28,461 nucleotides of DNA from the NCBI GenBank assembly GCA_004296815.1, contig SCVT01000117.1, positions 1 through 28,461 of the forward strand, written 5' to 3'. The DNA comes from Reyranella sp. (GTDB lineage: Bacteria; Pseudomonadota; Alphaproteobacteria; Reyranellales; Reyranellaceae). Below, piece after piece: positions 1 through 9,744 of the stretch (the first letter of the stretch is position 1; every line of letters begins with the position of its first letter). The notes beneath the pieces were generated by a model. It saw only the letters and a list, made by a program, of their open reading frames with translations, made no database searches and was not told the origin of the DNA. Both the position numbers and the translations under genes were made by a program.

Positions 1-726
1 GAGGCCGACGGCGACGCGCAGGCTGTCGCCGCGTGGGCTGATGCCGTTGGCGGGATCGAAGCCCACCCATTCGAGCCCCGGCACCCAGGCCTCTGCCCAG
101 GAATGGCTGGTCCGGCCGACATGCAGTTCGGGGTCGTCGTTGCGCAGATAGCCACTGACGTAGCGGGCCGGCACACCGAGGCGACGGCAGCAGGCGATGA
201 AGATATGCGCTTCGTCCTGGGCCACGCCCGCGCCGCGCGTCAGCGCCTCGATGGCCGTGGTGTCCACGGTCGAGGCGCCGGTCTTGTAGGCGATGCGCTT
301 GGAGATGCGGTCCATCAGCTCGTGCAGGACGGCGACGCGCGCCGCCGGCTGGGCGGCGCGCTCGGCGAGGTCCGCGATCACCGGATCGAAGCTCGCATCG
401 TGTCGCGCGAGCCCTGTGTTACGCAGCCAGAACGGCGCGGGCAGAGTCGGCACATCGGCGTAGCGCAGCCACTGGTCGGCACCGCTGTATTCGTAGAGCC
501 CGTGCACGACGATCTCGACGCTGTCGTGCTCGTGGGCGACCGAGAAGGTCGTGACCTGGTTGCCGTGGCCATCGATCCATTCCGATCGCTTGCCCGGCCC
601 GTCGATGCGCCACGACACGATGCGCTGAGCGGCGGCGGGCTTCGGCGTCAGCCGCACGTCGTGGATCGAATGGCGCGACGGCTGGTCGAACTGGAAGTGC
701 GTGGCGTGGTGGACCGAGAAGCGCAT
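1..726 (-). CDS. Transglutaminase-like protein, partial (C-terminus beyond left edge)
   Basis: Only the first 242 codons are in the window; the frame is open to base 1. The N-terminal beta-rich part typical of bacterial transglutaminase-like proteins is followed by the papain-like core: GAGVAQDEAHIF (about residues 165-176), ARYVSGYL (187-194), SHSWAEAW (207-214) and FDPANG (223-228). In this family the triad is Cys in GVCQD, His in H(S/A)W and Asp in FDP. Here His208 and Asp224 are present, but the Cys position is Ala169 (codon GCC at 220-222), so peptidase or transglutaminase chemistry through this Cys is unlikely. Cys179 and Cys180 lie about ten residues later and are not at the family position. 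The ATG follows the alpha-E stop by two bases, indicating one transcript and probably translational coupling. Family assignment is strong; the function of this Cys-less copy is unknown. Confidence 0.88.
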   Translation of the reverse strand, partial: MRFSVHHATHFQFDQPSRHSIHDVRLTPKPAAAQRIVSWRIDGPGKRSEWIDGHGNQVTTFSVAHEHDSVEIVVHGLYEYSGADQWLRYADVPTLPAPFWLRNTGLARHDASFDPVIADLAERAAQPAARVAVLHELMDRISKRIAYKTGASTVDTTAIEALTRGAGVAQDEAHIFIACCRRLGVPARYVSGYLRNDDPELHVGRTSHSWAEAWVPGLEWVGFDPANGISPRGDSLRVAVGL

Positions 727-728
727 GT

Positions 729-1661
729 TCAATCCAGCAGGAACTGGCGGCCGATCTCGTCGCTGAGCGTCGAGATGTCGCCGCGCAGCGTGCCGAGGAA
801 TTTCGCGAGTCCGACCTCGAAAACCTGGTCGATGCGCGCATAGCGCAACCGCGCGTGCAGCTCGCCGGCGAGGCGATCGGCCTCTCCGTGCATGCCATAG
901 GCCTCGGCGAGCTCGCGCATGTTGAGGTCGACCTGCCAGAGGCAATGATGCACGGAGCGCGGCACGTCGCGCCGCAGCATCATGAGCTCAGCGATCTTCA
1001 TCGGCTGGAGCGAGCTGCGGTAGATGCGTCGGTAGGTGCGCACCGCGCCGACGCAGGCCAGCAGTTCGGACCAGGCGAAATAGTCGAGGCCCTCGGCGCT
1101 GGGGTTGCCGTCGGGCCGCAGCAGGTGGAACTTCACGTCGAGGATGCGGCCGGTATTGTCGGCGCGCTCCAAGAAGGAGCCGAGCTGCAGGAAGCTGTTG
1201 GCCTCGTCGCGCAGCAGTGTCACCTGCGCGGCGCCGAAGATCATGACCGCTTGCTTCTTTACCGATTCGATCAATGCACCGCGGTCGAGCGTCGCGCGGT
1301 TGCCGCGCAGCCGGCCGCTCAGCTCGAGCCACAGCGCGTTCAGGCTCTCCCAGACGTCGACCGTGATGTTGTTACGCTCCTCGCGGGCGTTGCGCCGGGC
1401 TGCGCCGATCGAGTTGACGATGGAGGAGGGGTTGTTCTCGTCGATCACCAGGAAGTCGATCAGGCTCGCGAGCCGGCCGCCCTGGCGCTGGCTCTGCCGG
1501 AACTCGTCCTCCATGCCGAAGATCGCCGCAGCGCCGGCGGCTTCCTCGCCACGCGATTGCAACGCCATGCGCTGCGTCGCCTCGATCAGGCGCGCCGTTG
1601 ACTTGGCCCGCTGCAGGTAGCGGCCCATCCAGTAGAGGTTCTTGGCGGTACTGCTGAGCAT
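729..1661 (-). CDS. Alpha-E domain protein (DUF403)
   Basis: This 310-residue, almost wholly alpha-helical protein opens with MLSSTAKNLYWMGRYLQRA, the hallmark start of alpha-E proteins, and its length is normal for the family. Alpha-E proteins are nearly always encoded next to a circularly permuted ATP-grasp protein and a transglutaminase-like protein, as here. Comparative-genomics work has proposed that the set makes or attaches a small peptide, but no reaction is established. The ATG at 1661 lies 10 bases after the ATP-grasp stop and is preceded by an AGGCGG ribosome-binding site. The gene ends two bases before the transglutaminase start. I see no signal peptide or membrane segment, so it is probably cytoplasmic. 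There is no sign of damage. Confidence 0.93.
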   Translation of the reverse strand: MLSSTAKNLYWMGRYLQRAKSTARLIEATQRMALQSRGEEAAGAAAIFGMEDEFRQSQRQGGRLASLIDFLVIDENNPSSIVNSIGAARRNAREERNNITVDVWESLNALWLELSGRLRGNRATLDRGALIESVKKQAVMIFGAAQVTLLRDEANSFLQLGSFLERADNTGRILDVKFHLLRPDGNPSAEGLDYFAWSELLACVGAVRTYRRIYRSSLQPMKIAELMMLRRDVPRSVHHCLWQVDLNMRELAEAYGMHGEADRLAGELHARLRYARIDQVFEVGLAKFLGTLRGDISTLSDEIGRQFLLD

Positions 1662-1671
1662 CGCGCGCCGC

Positions 1672-3108
1672 CTATTCGCCGGCCGGCGTATCGGGCGCCA
1701 GCACCCAGGTGTCCTTGGTGCCGCCGCCCTGGCTCGAATTGACGACCAGCGACCCTTCCTTCAGCGCGACGCGCGTCAGCCCGCCCGGCACGATGGTGAT
1801 CTTGCGGCCCGAGAGCACGAACGGTCGCAGGTCGACATGGCGTGGGGCCACGCCCTGGGCCACGAACGTGGGGCAAGTCGAGAGGGCGAGCGTCGGCTGG
1901 GCGATGTAGTTGTCGGGGCGCGCTTTGAGGAGCATGCGGAACTCCTCGATCTCGGCCTTGCTCGAGGTCGGCCCGACCAGCATGCCCTTGCCGCCGGCGC
2001 CGTGGATCTCCTTCACCACGATCTCGGACAGATGCTCGAGCACGTACTTGTAGTCGTCCGCGCGATCGCAGCGCCAGGTCGGCACGTTCTGCAGGATCGG
2101 CTCCTCGCTGAGATAGAAGCGGATCATCTCGGGCACGTACATATAGGTCGACTTGTCGTCGGCCACGCCGTTGCCCAGTGCATTGACGATATTGACGCGG
2201 CCGGCGCGCAGCGCGCCCAGCAGGCCGGCGACGCCGAGGAAGGAGTCCGGCCGCATCGCCAGCGGATCGAGGAAGGCGTCGTCGACGCGGCGGTAGATCA
2301 CGTCGACCCTCTGCGGCCCGCGCGGCGTGCGCATGAAGACGCGGCTTTCGTCGACGAACAGGTCGGAGCCCTTCACCAGCTCGATGCCCATCTCGTCGGC
2401 CAGGAAGGCGTGCTCGAAGTAGGCGCTGTTGTAGTGGCCCGGCGTCAGCAGAACGACGTTGGGCTCGACGTCGTCGCTGAAGGAAACGGACCGCAGCGTG
2501 GCCAGCAGCTCCTCGGTGTAGTCGGCGACCGGCAGGACGCTCATCGCCGAGAACAGCTCGGGCGCGAGCCGCATCATGACTTCGCGGTTCTCCAGCACGT
2601 ACGACACGCCCGACGGCGTGCGCACGTTGTCCTCGAGGACATAGAAGTCCTTTTCGCCGACGCGCACCAGGTCGATGCCGGCGATATGTGCGTGCACGCC
2701 GCCCGGCAGCTCGAGGCCCTGCGCCATGGCCACGAACTCGGCGTTCAGGAGGAGCTGTTCCTCGGGAATGACTCCGGCGCGGCAGATCTCGCGTTTTCCG
2801 TAGGCGTCGGCCAGAAAGGCGTTGAGTGCCTTCACGCGCTGCGCCAGGCCTTTCTGCATGTACTGCCATTCGTCCCAGGCGATGACACGCGGGATGATGT
2901 CGAAGGGGATCGTCGCCTCGTGACCGTCGGTTGCACCGTAGGCGCCGAAGGTGATGCCATGCCGGCGATAGAAGAGGTCGACCTCGTGCCGTGTCGCCGC
3001 GATGCGCTCGGGCGAGGTGCGGGCGAGCCAGTCGGCGACGCCGCGATAGGGCATGCGGACCGCTCCGTCCGCGCCCGAATTCATCTCGTCAAATGCCTTG
3101 GCCGCCAT
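1672..3108 (-). CDS. Circularly permuted type 2 ATP-grasp protein
   Basis: The product is 478 residues and matches the DUF404/DUF407 circularly permuted ATP-grasp family. Visible signatures are VLEDNVRTPSGVSYVLENR (about 157-175) and VVKEIHGAGGKGMLVG (about 364-379), the latter being the glycine-rich nucleotide-binding loop. ATP-grasp enzymes join a carboxylate to an amine or thiol through an acyl-phosphate; for this subfamily the substrate is unknown. I chose ATG 3108 because a strong AGGGGG element sits about 11 bases upstream. A GTG at 3135 in the same frame would add nine residues but lacks a comparable site. It is the first gene of a three-gene minus-strand operon with alpha-E and transglutaminase-like genes, and is divergent from the MDR gene at 3192. 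Confidence 0.93.
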   Translation of the reverse strand: MAAKAFDEMNSGADGAVRMPYRGVADWLARTSPERIAATRHEVDLFYRRHGITFGAYGATDGHEATIPFDIIPRVIAWDEWQYMQKGLAQRVKALNAFLADAYGKREICRAGVIPEEQLLLNAEFVAMAQGLELPGGVHAHIAGIDLVRVGEKDFYVLEDNVRTPSGVSYVLENREVMMRLAPELFSAMSVLPVADYTEELLATLRSVSFSDDVEPNVVLLTPGHYNSAYFEHAFLADEMGIELVKGSDLFVDESRVFMRTPRGPQRVDVIYRRVDDAFLDPLAMRPDSFLGVAGLLGALRAGRVNIVNALGNGVADDKSTYMYVPEMIRFYLSEEPILQNVPTWRCDRADDYKYVLEHLSEIVVKEIHGAGGKGMLVGPTSSKAEIEEFRMLLKARPDNYIAQPTLALSTCPTFVAQGVAPRHVDLRPFVLSGRKITIVPGGLTRVALKEGSLVVNSSQGGGTKDTWVLAPDTPAGE

Positions 3109-3114
3109 CCGGCA

Positions 3115-3143
3115 TTTCACCCCCTGTCGAATCACAATATAAG
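3115..3143 (+). promoter_or_regulatory. Candidate promoter for the MDR/NTF2 pair in a divergent intergenic region
   Basis: The 83-base gap between the divergent ATP-grasp and MDR genes has an AT-rich core. TATAAG at 3138-3143 matches the sigma-70 -10 box at five of six positions. The hexamer 17 bases upstream (TTTCAC, 3115-3120) is a poor -35. A 5-bp inverted repeat, GTCGA (3126-3130) and TCGAC (3147-3151), brackets the -10 and could be an operator. Predicted by eye only. Confidence 0.35.
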
Positions 3144-3191
3144 CAATCGACGGGCCAACAAAGTGCCCGGGACGAGCTGCGGAGGAACGCC

Positions 3192-4181
3192 GTGAAGCAG
3201 GTCCTCATCGATCGGTACGGAGACCCCTGGGACGTCGCGCGCTGCGCCGACGTGCCCGACCTCGGCGAACCGGCGTCCGACGAGGTCGTGTTCGACGTTC
3301 TGGCCTTCCCGATCAATCCGGCGGACATGTGGTTCTGCAAGGGCAGCTACCGCCTGAAGCCGCCTCTGCCCGCCACGCCGGGAGCCGAATGCGTGGGCCG
3401 CGTCGCCGCGGTGGGCTCGGCCGTGAAGCACGTCAAGCCGGGCGATCTCGTCATCAACCTGCAGCGCGAGAACTGGGCGCAGAAGCGCAAGGTGAAGGGA
3501 GACGACGCGATCCCGCTGCCGGCCGGGATTGATCTCCGTCAGGCCGCGATGGTCCGCATCAACCCGCCGACCGCGCAGCTCATGCTCTCCGACTTCGTCG
3601 ACCTCAAGGGCGGCGACTGGGTGATCCAGAACGTCGCCAACTCCGCCGTCGGCCGGTTGTTGATCGTGCTCGCCCATCAACGTGGCCTGCGAACCGTCAA
3701 CGTCGTGCGGCGACCGGAGCTCGCGGCGGAACTGAAGGGGCTCGGTGCCGATCTCGTGATCGTCGATGGTGACAATCTCGCCCAGCGCGTCGCGACCGAG
3801 ACGGCCAACGTGCCGATCAAGCTCGGCGTTGAGGCGATCGGCGGTGCCGCGACGGGCCGCATCGTCGAATGCGTCGCGACCGATGGCACGGTCGTGCATT
3901 ACGGCTCGATGAGCGGCGAGGACCCGAAAGCCGGCCGCAGCAACTTCATCTACCGCGGGGTCAAGCTCACCGGCTTCATGCTGGGCCGCGGGCTCTCCAA
4001 GCGCAGCCCTGAGAAGATTCGCGAGATCTATGCCGATCTCGCGGCGCAGGTCATCGCCGGCAAGCTGCACGCGCCGGTGGACACGGTCTATCCGATCGAG
4101 AAGATCAAGGAGGCGTTGCGCCATGCCGACCAGGGCGGGCGCAACGGCAAGATCCTGGTGGCGCCGAACGGCGCGGTTTGA
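3192..4181 (+). CDS. MDR-family oxidoreductase, 2-enoyl thioester reductase-like
   Basis: This 329-residue medium-chain dehydrogenase/reductase resembles the MECR/Etr1 trans-2-enoyl-thioester reductases. The catalytic-domain start INPADMWFCKGSYRL (about 41-55) keeps the Tyr (Tyr53) used by that group. INPPTAQLMLSDF (123-135) and QNVANSAVGRL (146-156) replace the classical GxGxxG loop exactly as in MECR, and VVRR (171-174) suits NADPH 2'-phosphate binding. No structural or catalytic zinc cysteine cluster is present. The family reduces 2-enoyl-ACP or -CoA with NADPH; the substrate here is unknown. The start is GTG 3192, set by GGAGGA at 3181-3186. Longer in-frame starts would run into the divergent ATP-grasp gene. 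The downstream NTF2-like gene begins 16 bases after the stop, probably in the same operon. Confidence 0.85.
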   Translation: MKQVLIDRYGDPWDVARCADVPDLGEPASDEVVFDVLAFPINPADMWFCKGSYRLKPPLPATPGAECVGRVAAVGSAVKHVKPGDLVINLQRENWAQKRKVKGDDAIPLPAGIDLRQAAMVRINPPTAQLMLSDFVDLKGGDWVIQNVANSAVGRLLIVLAHQRGLRTVNVVRRPELAAELKGLGADLVIVDGDNLAQRVATETANVPIKLGVEAIGGAATGRIVECVATDGTVVHYGSMSGEDPKAGRSNFIYRGVKLTGFMLGRGLSKRSPEKIREIYADLAAQVIAGKLHAPVDTVYPIEKIKEALRHADQGGRNGKILVAPNGAV

Positions 4182-4197
4182 TCAAGGGAGTGAGAGA

Positions 4198-4575
4198 ATG
4201 AGTTCCGAAGTCGCGGCGATCGAGAAGGTGCTGCAGGTCTATTTCGACGGCCTCTACGAGGGCGACACCAAGAAGCTCGGCGAGGCCTTCCATCCCGCCT
4301 CGCATCTCTACAGCGCGGCACCTGACGGCAAGGCGGCCGACATGCCGCGGGCCGACTGGTTCAAGATGGTGGAGGGCCGGGAGTCGGCCAAGTCGAAGGG
4401 CAGCGCGCGGGCCGACCGCATCGTGTCGATCGACTTCTCCGGGCCGGCCACGGCCTTCGCCAAGGTCGAGTGCCAGATCCCGCCGCGCTACTTCACCGAC
4501 TATCTGACCTTGCTCAAGGTCGACGGCCGCTGGCAGGTCATCTCCAAGTCGTTCCACACGGTCACGCGCGAGTAG
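4198..4575 (+). CDS. NTF2-like / putative lumazine-binding family protein
   Basis: The product is a 125-residue single-domain alpha+beta protein. The N-terminal helix IEKVLQVYFDGLYEGDTKKL followed by FHP, and the C-terminal strands YLTLLKVDGRWQVISKSFH, are the usual pattern of the SnoaL/NTF2 superfamily, specifically the putative lumazine-binding group. Such proteins are small cone-shaped barrels that bind or isomerise small molecules; many have no known activity. A GGGAGTGAGAG ribosome-binding site precedes the ATG. Its position 16 bases after the MDR gene suggests that both act on the same metabolite, but this is inferred from location. No signal peptide is seen. Confidence 0.8.
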   Translation: MSSEVAAIEKVLQVYFDGLYEGDTKKLGEAFHPASHLYSAAPDGKAADMPRADWFKMVEGRESAKSKGSARADRIVSIDFSGPATAFAKVECQIPPRYFTDYLTLLKVDGRWQVISKSFHTVTRE

Positions 4576-4584
4576 GCAAAGGAA

Positions 4585-4613
4585 AACCTCCCCGGCGCCG
4601 GGCCGGGGAGGTT
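4585..4613. terminator. Bidirectional hairpin terminator between convergent genes
   Basis: AACCTCCCCGG at 4585-4595 and its exact reverse complement at 4603-4613 form an 11-bp stem with a 7-base loop. Read on the minus strand the stem is followed by TTTTCCTTT, so it best fits an intrinsic terminator for the cyclophilin gene. On the plus strand no T-run follows, but the hairpin sits nine bases after the NTF2-like stop and can still end or protect that transcript. Confidence 0.75.
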
Positions 4614-4640
4614 CCCTACAATTGCTCTATCGGTGAGGGA

Positions 4641-5186
4641 TCAGCTCTTCGCGTCGGCCGCGACCTGAACCTTGATCATCTTGTCGGGCGGCGCCGACAC
4701 GGCGCCCGAGCCCGGCGCGCCCTTCTTGATCTTGTCGACGAACTCCATGCCGGACGTGACCTTGCCCCAGACGGTGTACTGGCCGTCGAGGAAGTTCGAG
4801 TCCTTGAACACGATGAAGAACTGGCTGCGCGCGCTGTTGGGATCGTTCGTGCGGGCCATCGAGACGGAGCCACGGGTGTGCGGCTCCTTGCTGAACTCGG
4901 CCTTGAGCAGTTCGCCCATGCCGCCGGTGCCGGTCCCTGTCGGGTCGCCGGTCTGCGCCATGAAGCCGTCGATCACGCGATGGAACACGACGCCGTCGTA
5001 CTTGCCTTCGCGGGCCAGCTTCTTGATCTGGGCGACGTGCGTGGGGGCGAGGTCGGGGCGCATCTGGATCACGACGCGACCGTCCTTGAGGTCGATGTAT
5101 AGGGTGTTTTCCTTGTCCATGGCGGAGGCGCCTCCTGCGAACATGAGAATGATGGCGAGGATCGGCGTCAGAACGGACAGACGCAT
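4641..5186 (-). CDS. Secreted cyclophilin-type peptidyl-prolyl cis-trans isomerase
   Basis: The 181-residue protein has a clear signal peptide, MRLSVLTPILAIILMFAGG, with likely cleavage after ASA near residue 22, so it acts in the periplasm. The mature part is a short bacterial cyclophilin: FHRVIDGFMAQTGDPTGTGT with the catalytic Arg of FHRV, FFIVFKD, and LDGQYTVWGKV near the active-site rim. It catalyses cis-trans isomerisation of X-Pro bonds during folding of exported proteins. ATG 5186 is preferred over an in-frame ATG at 5210, because AAGGA lies at good distance and the signal peptide then begins correctly. It stands alone on the minus strand and converges with the NTF2-like gene across the hairpin at 4585-4613. 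Confidence 0.93.
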   Translation of the reverse strand: MRLSVLTPILAIILMFAGGASAMDKENTLYIDLKDGRVVIQMRPDLAPTHVAQIKKLAREGKYDGVVFHRVIDGFMAQTGDPTGTGTGGMGELLKAEFSKEPHTRGSVSMARTNDPNSARSQFFIVFKDSNFLDGQYTVWGKVTSGMEFVDKIKKGAPGSGAVSAPPDKMIKVQVAADAKS

Positions 5187-5354
5187 GACGTTTTCCTTCG
5201 GCAAAGCCACGGTCTGGCGTGGCCGGGCGGGACCTTATAGGCCGATGATCGAAAGACAAGCGGCAACTTCAGGGCGGGGCCTCGGTGAATCCCATCCGCA
5301 GATGTGCATCGTTTATCGTGGTTTTCAGGGGGATGAGCGCTAGAGTGCCCGCGT

Positions 5355-5391
5355 AACCGGAGGGGGCTGGCGTATTTTGCCGGTTCCGGTT
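5355..5391 (+). other. Structured intergenic element upstream of the CpaF-like gene
   Basis: The 244-base gap between the divergent cyclophilin and CpaF-like genes contains a nested inverted repeat. The outer arms are AACCGGA (5355-5361) and TCCGGTT (5385-5391). The inner arms are CTGGC (5367-5371) and GCCGG (5379-5383, one G-T pair), around a GTATTTT loop. It could fold in the 5' leader or act as a protein site. No convincing -10/-35 pair is visible in the gap, and nothing else was recognised there. Confidence 0.3.
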
Positions 5392-5430
5392 GCGCATACT
5401 GGGAAGTCATTACTTTAAGCGGATTGGTCG

Positions 5431-7017
5431 ATGACCGCCTTGAGCGGCGGGGACCGGCGCGGCGATGCCTCGTCCCCCATGAGTTCCGTCCTCGAACGAC
5501 CCGACGCGTCCGGCAACGGCGAGCGCGCACAGCCGCGTCCGCTCGACCAGATATTCCCGCTGCGTGCCGACGCCGGCCGCGGGCCGCAGATGCAGGAGAC
5601 GTGGATCGCTTTCTGCTCGGAGATGGACGACGCCGTGCGCGCCGCCATCGACGCCAGCCGTTCGCCACCGGAGATCGCCTATGCCATCGGCGAGACCGTC
5701 CACAATTACTTCCGTACGCGCGGCCTCACGCTGACCAGCTTCGAGCTGCGTCGCCTCGTGATTGAATTGCTCGCTGGACGCGGGCAACAGACGGTCGAAC
5801 CGCCGCAGGAACCACAGGCGCCATCATCTCTCGTGACATTCGAGCGCGAACCGGCCACCGACAGTCGATGGACCGGCGATGAGGCGGCTCCCGCGGCGGC
5901 GATTCTGCCGGACGCTGTCTTCCGCAGTCCATCGTCGGTGCTCGTGACGGTTTCTCCGCGGCCGCTCGACGAGATCGTCGCTTCGGCCAGGACTCGTCTC
6001 GGCCTTACCCCCGGAACGCAGCCCACGCGTCAGGCAGCCCTTTCGGCGATCGCCAAGGTCCTCCCGAACGAAGGGATGACGGCCGAGGAAAGGGAGCGCC
6101 TTTCGTTGCAGGCCCTGAGCGAGCTTTGTGGCCTGGGATTGATCGATCGCCTGTGGGCCGACCGCACGGTGAGTGCGGTGTTCGTCAATGGGCCGGAGTC
6201 GGTCTGGGTCGAGCGCGACGGCGTGGTCGGGTCGGCCGCCGAGACGTTCCGTAACCAGGCGCATCTCCTCGAGCTGGTCGGACGGCTGGCACGCCGGACG
6301 TCGGGAACCGTCGCGTCGTTCCGGCTGCGCGATGGCAGCGAAGGCACGGTGGTGTTCCCTCCGGCCGCGCCGGACGGCCCGGTGCTGGCATTGCGGCGTG
6401 GCGAGCCGGGCCTGGCGACGATCGACCGGTTGGTCGCAGCAGGTGTCGTCAACCGATCCATTGCCGATCTGCTGCGCATGGCGACGCGGGCCAGGCTCGA
6501 CATCGCGGTGGTCGGCCCGGAAGGGGCCGGCAAGACCTCGATGCTCGCCGCCCTGTTGCGCGATGCCGCCCCGTCGCGGCGCGTCCTGAGCCTCGCGCGC
6601 CACCGCGAGTTTCGTTGGTCCCTGTCCGGCAAGGTCGAGCTCGTGGCGTCGGAGGTACAGGGTGCGTCGTTCGGTGCGCTCGCGACGGCCGCCCTGCAGT
6701 TCCGGCCTGATCTGGTGGTCGTCGACTCGGTGCAGGCAGATGACCGGCCCGCCCTCGAAAAGCTGCTCAGACGGCCGGGCCGCGGCACCGTGGTGGCGCT
6801 GTTCCCGGGCTTTCCGGAGCCACCTGTCGACCTGACGGTGCGCCTCGGCCGTGCCGGCGACGGCCTGTTCCGTGCGGTCTCCGTCGAGGATGCGGCCGGT
6901 GCCCAGCTCTTTGCCTGGCGCGACGGCGGGTTTCATCGCGGTACCGCCGTGCCCGCCTTCGCGGAGACGCTGCAGCGCGCAGGCTATGGCGACGCGCTGC
7001 GGACCGTTCTCGGCTGA
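5431..7017 (+). CDS. Degenerate CpaF/TadA-like secretion ATPase, orphan
   Basis: The 528-residue product matches CpaF (type II/IV secretion and Tad pilus ATPases) in its second half: VSAVFVNGPESVWVERDG (about 248-265), then Walker A GPEGAGKT (362-369, Lys368), RPDLVVVDSV (425-434) and a C-terminal DLTVRLGRAGDGLFRAVSV. The usual RPDxIIVGEVR is altered: the Walker B-associated Glu is Ser433 and the following Arg is Gln435. The GHDGSxxTxHA His box is replaced by PGRGTVVALFP. ATP binding looks possible and hydrolysis doubtful. The first 200 residues are a Pro/Ala-rich, poorly conserved region. No pilin, prepilin peptidase or other tad/flp gene is nearby. The start is uncertain: ATG 5431 has a weak GCGGA site and ATG 5479 has none. 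It lies directly before coxB on the same strand. Confidence 0.72.
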   Translation: MTALSGGDRRGDASSPMSSVLERPDASGNGERAQPRPLDQIFPLRADAGRGPQMQETWIAFCSEMDDAVRAAIDASRSPPEIAYAIGETVHNYFRTRGLTLTSFELRRLVIELLAGRGQQTVEPPQEPQAPSSLVTFEREPATDSRWTGDEAAPAAAILPDAVFRSPSSVLVTVSPRPLDEIVASARTRLGLTPGTQPTRQAALSAIAKVLPNEGMTAEERERLSLQALSELCGLGLIDRLWADRTVSAVFVNGPESVWVERDGVVGSAAETFRNQAHLLELVGRLARRTSGTVASFRLRDGSEGTVVFPPAAPDGPVLALRRGEPGLATIDRLVAAGVVNRSIADLLRMATRARLDIAVVGPEGAGKTSMLAALLRDAAPSRRVLSLARHREFRWSLSGKVELVASEVQGASFGALATAALQFRPDLVVVDSVQADDRPALEKLLRRPGRGTVVALFPGFPEPPVDLTVRLGRAGDGLFRAVSVEDAAGAQLFAWRDGGFHRGTAVPAFAETLQRAGYGDALRTVLG

Positions 7018-7063
7018 CACGGCTGCGACCGGCCGCCACATACCGGCAGGGGTCGAAAACCCG

Positions 7064-7092
7064 TTACCACCCACGGCTATATCTGGTACTAA
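7064..7092 (+). promoter_or_regulatory. Candidate promoter of the cytochrome oxidase operon
   Basis: TTACCA (7064-7069) and TACTAA (7087-7092) are separated by 17 bases in the 146-base gap before coxB. Each matches four of six sigma-70 consensus positions. Transcription would start near 7099, giving a leader of about 65 bases. The candidate begins 46 bases after the CpaF-like stop, so the oxidase genes need not depend on that gene. Confidence 0.38.
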
Positions 7093-7163
7093 CCCGTTTG
7101 AAATGCGGGGGATTTTGCGGATCGGAAATTCCGCGGGGTCGATACCGCCGAGGGGACGGATGC

Positions 7164-9682
<2,519 letters not shown>

Positions 9683-9693
9683 GAACGGAGCGG

Positions 9694-9728
9694 AGGCGCC
9701 CCCATCTCTGAACCGGTGGGCGGCGCCT
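9694..9728 (+). other. Imperfect hairpin between coxA and ctaB
   Basis: AGGCGCCCCCA (9694-9704) pairs with TGGGCGGCGCCT (9717-9728) with one bulged G and a 12-base loop. No T-run follows, so a strong terminator is unlikely. Its place just after coxA suggests an mRNA-stabilising or attenuating structure that could raise coxBA over the assembly genes. The ctaB ribosome-binding site (AAAGG) lies just downstream. Confidence 0.35.
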
Positions 9729-9744
9729 TCGCCTTGAAAGGCAC

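Noticed and set aside
1642..3195. 517-codon plus-strand frame antisense to the ATP-grasp gene
   Set aside because: No domain is recognisable, and the opposite strand encodes a well conserved protein with proper start signals.
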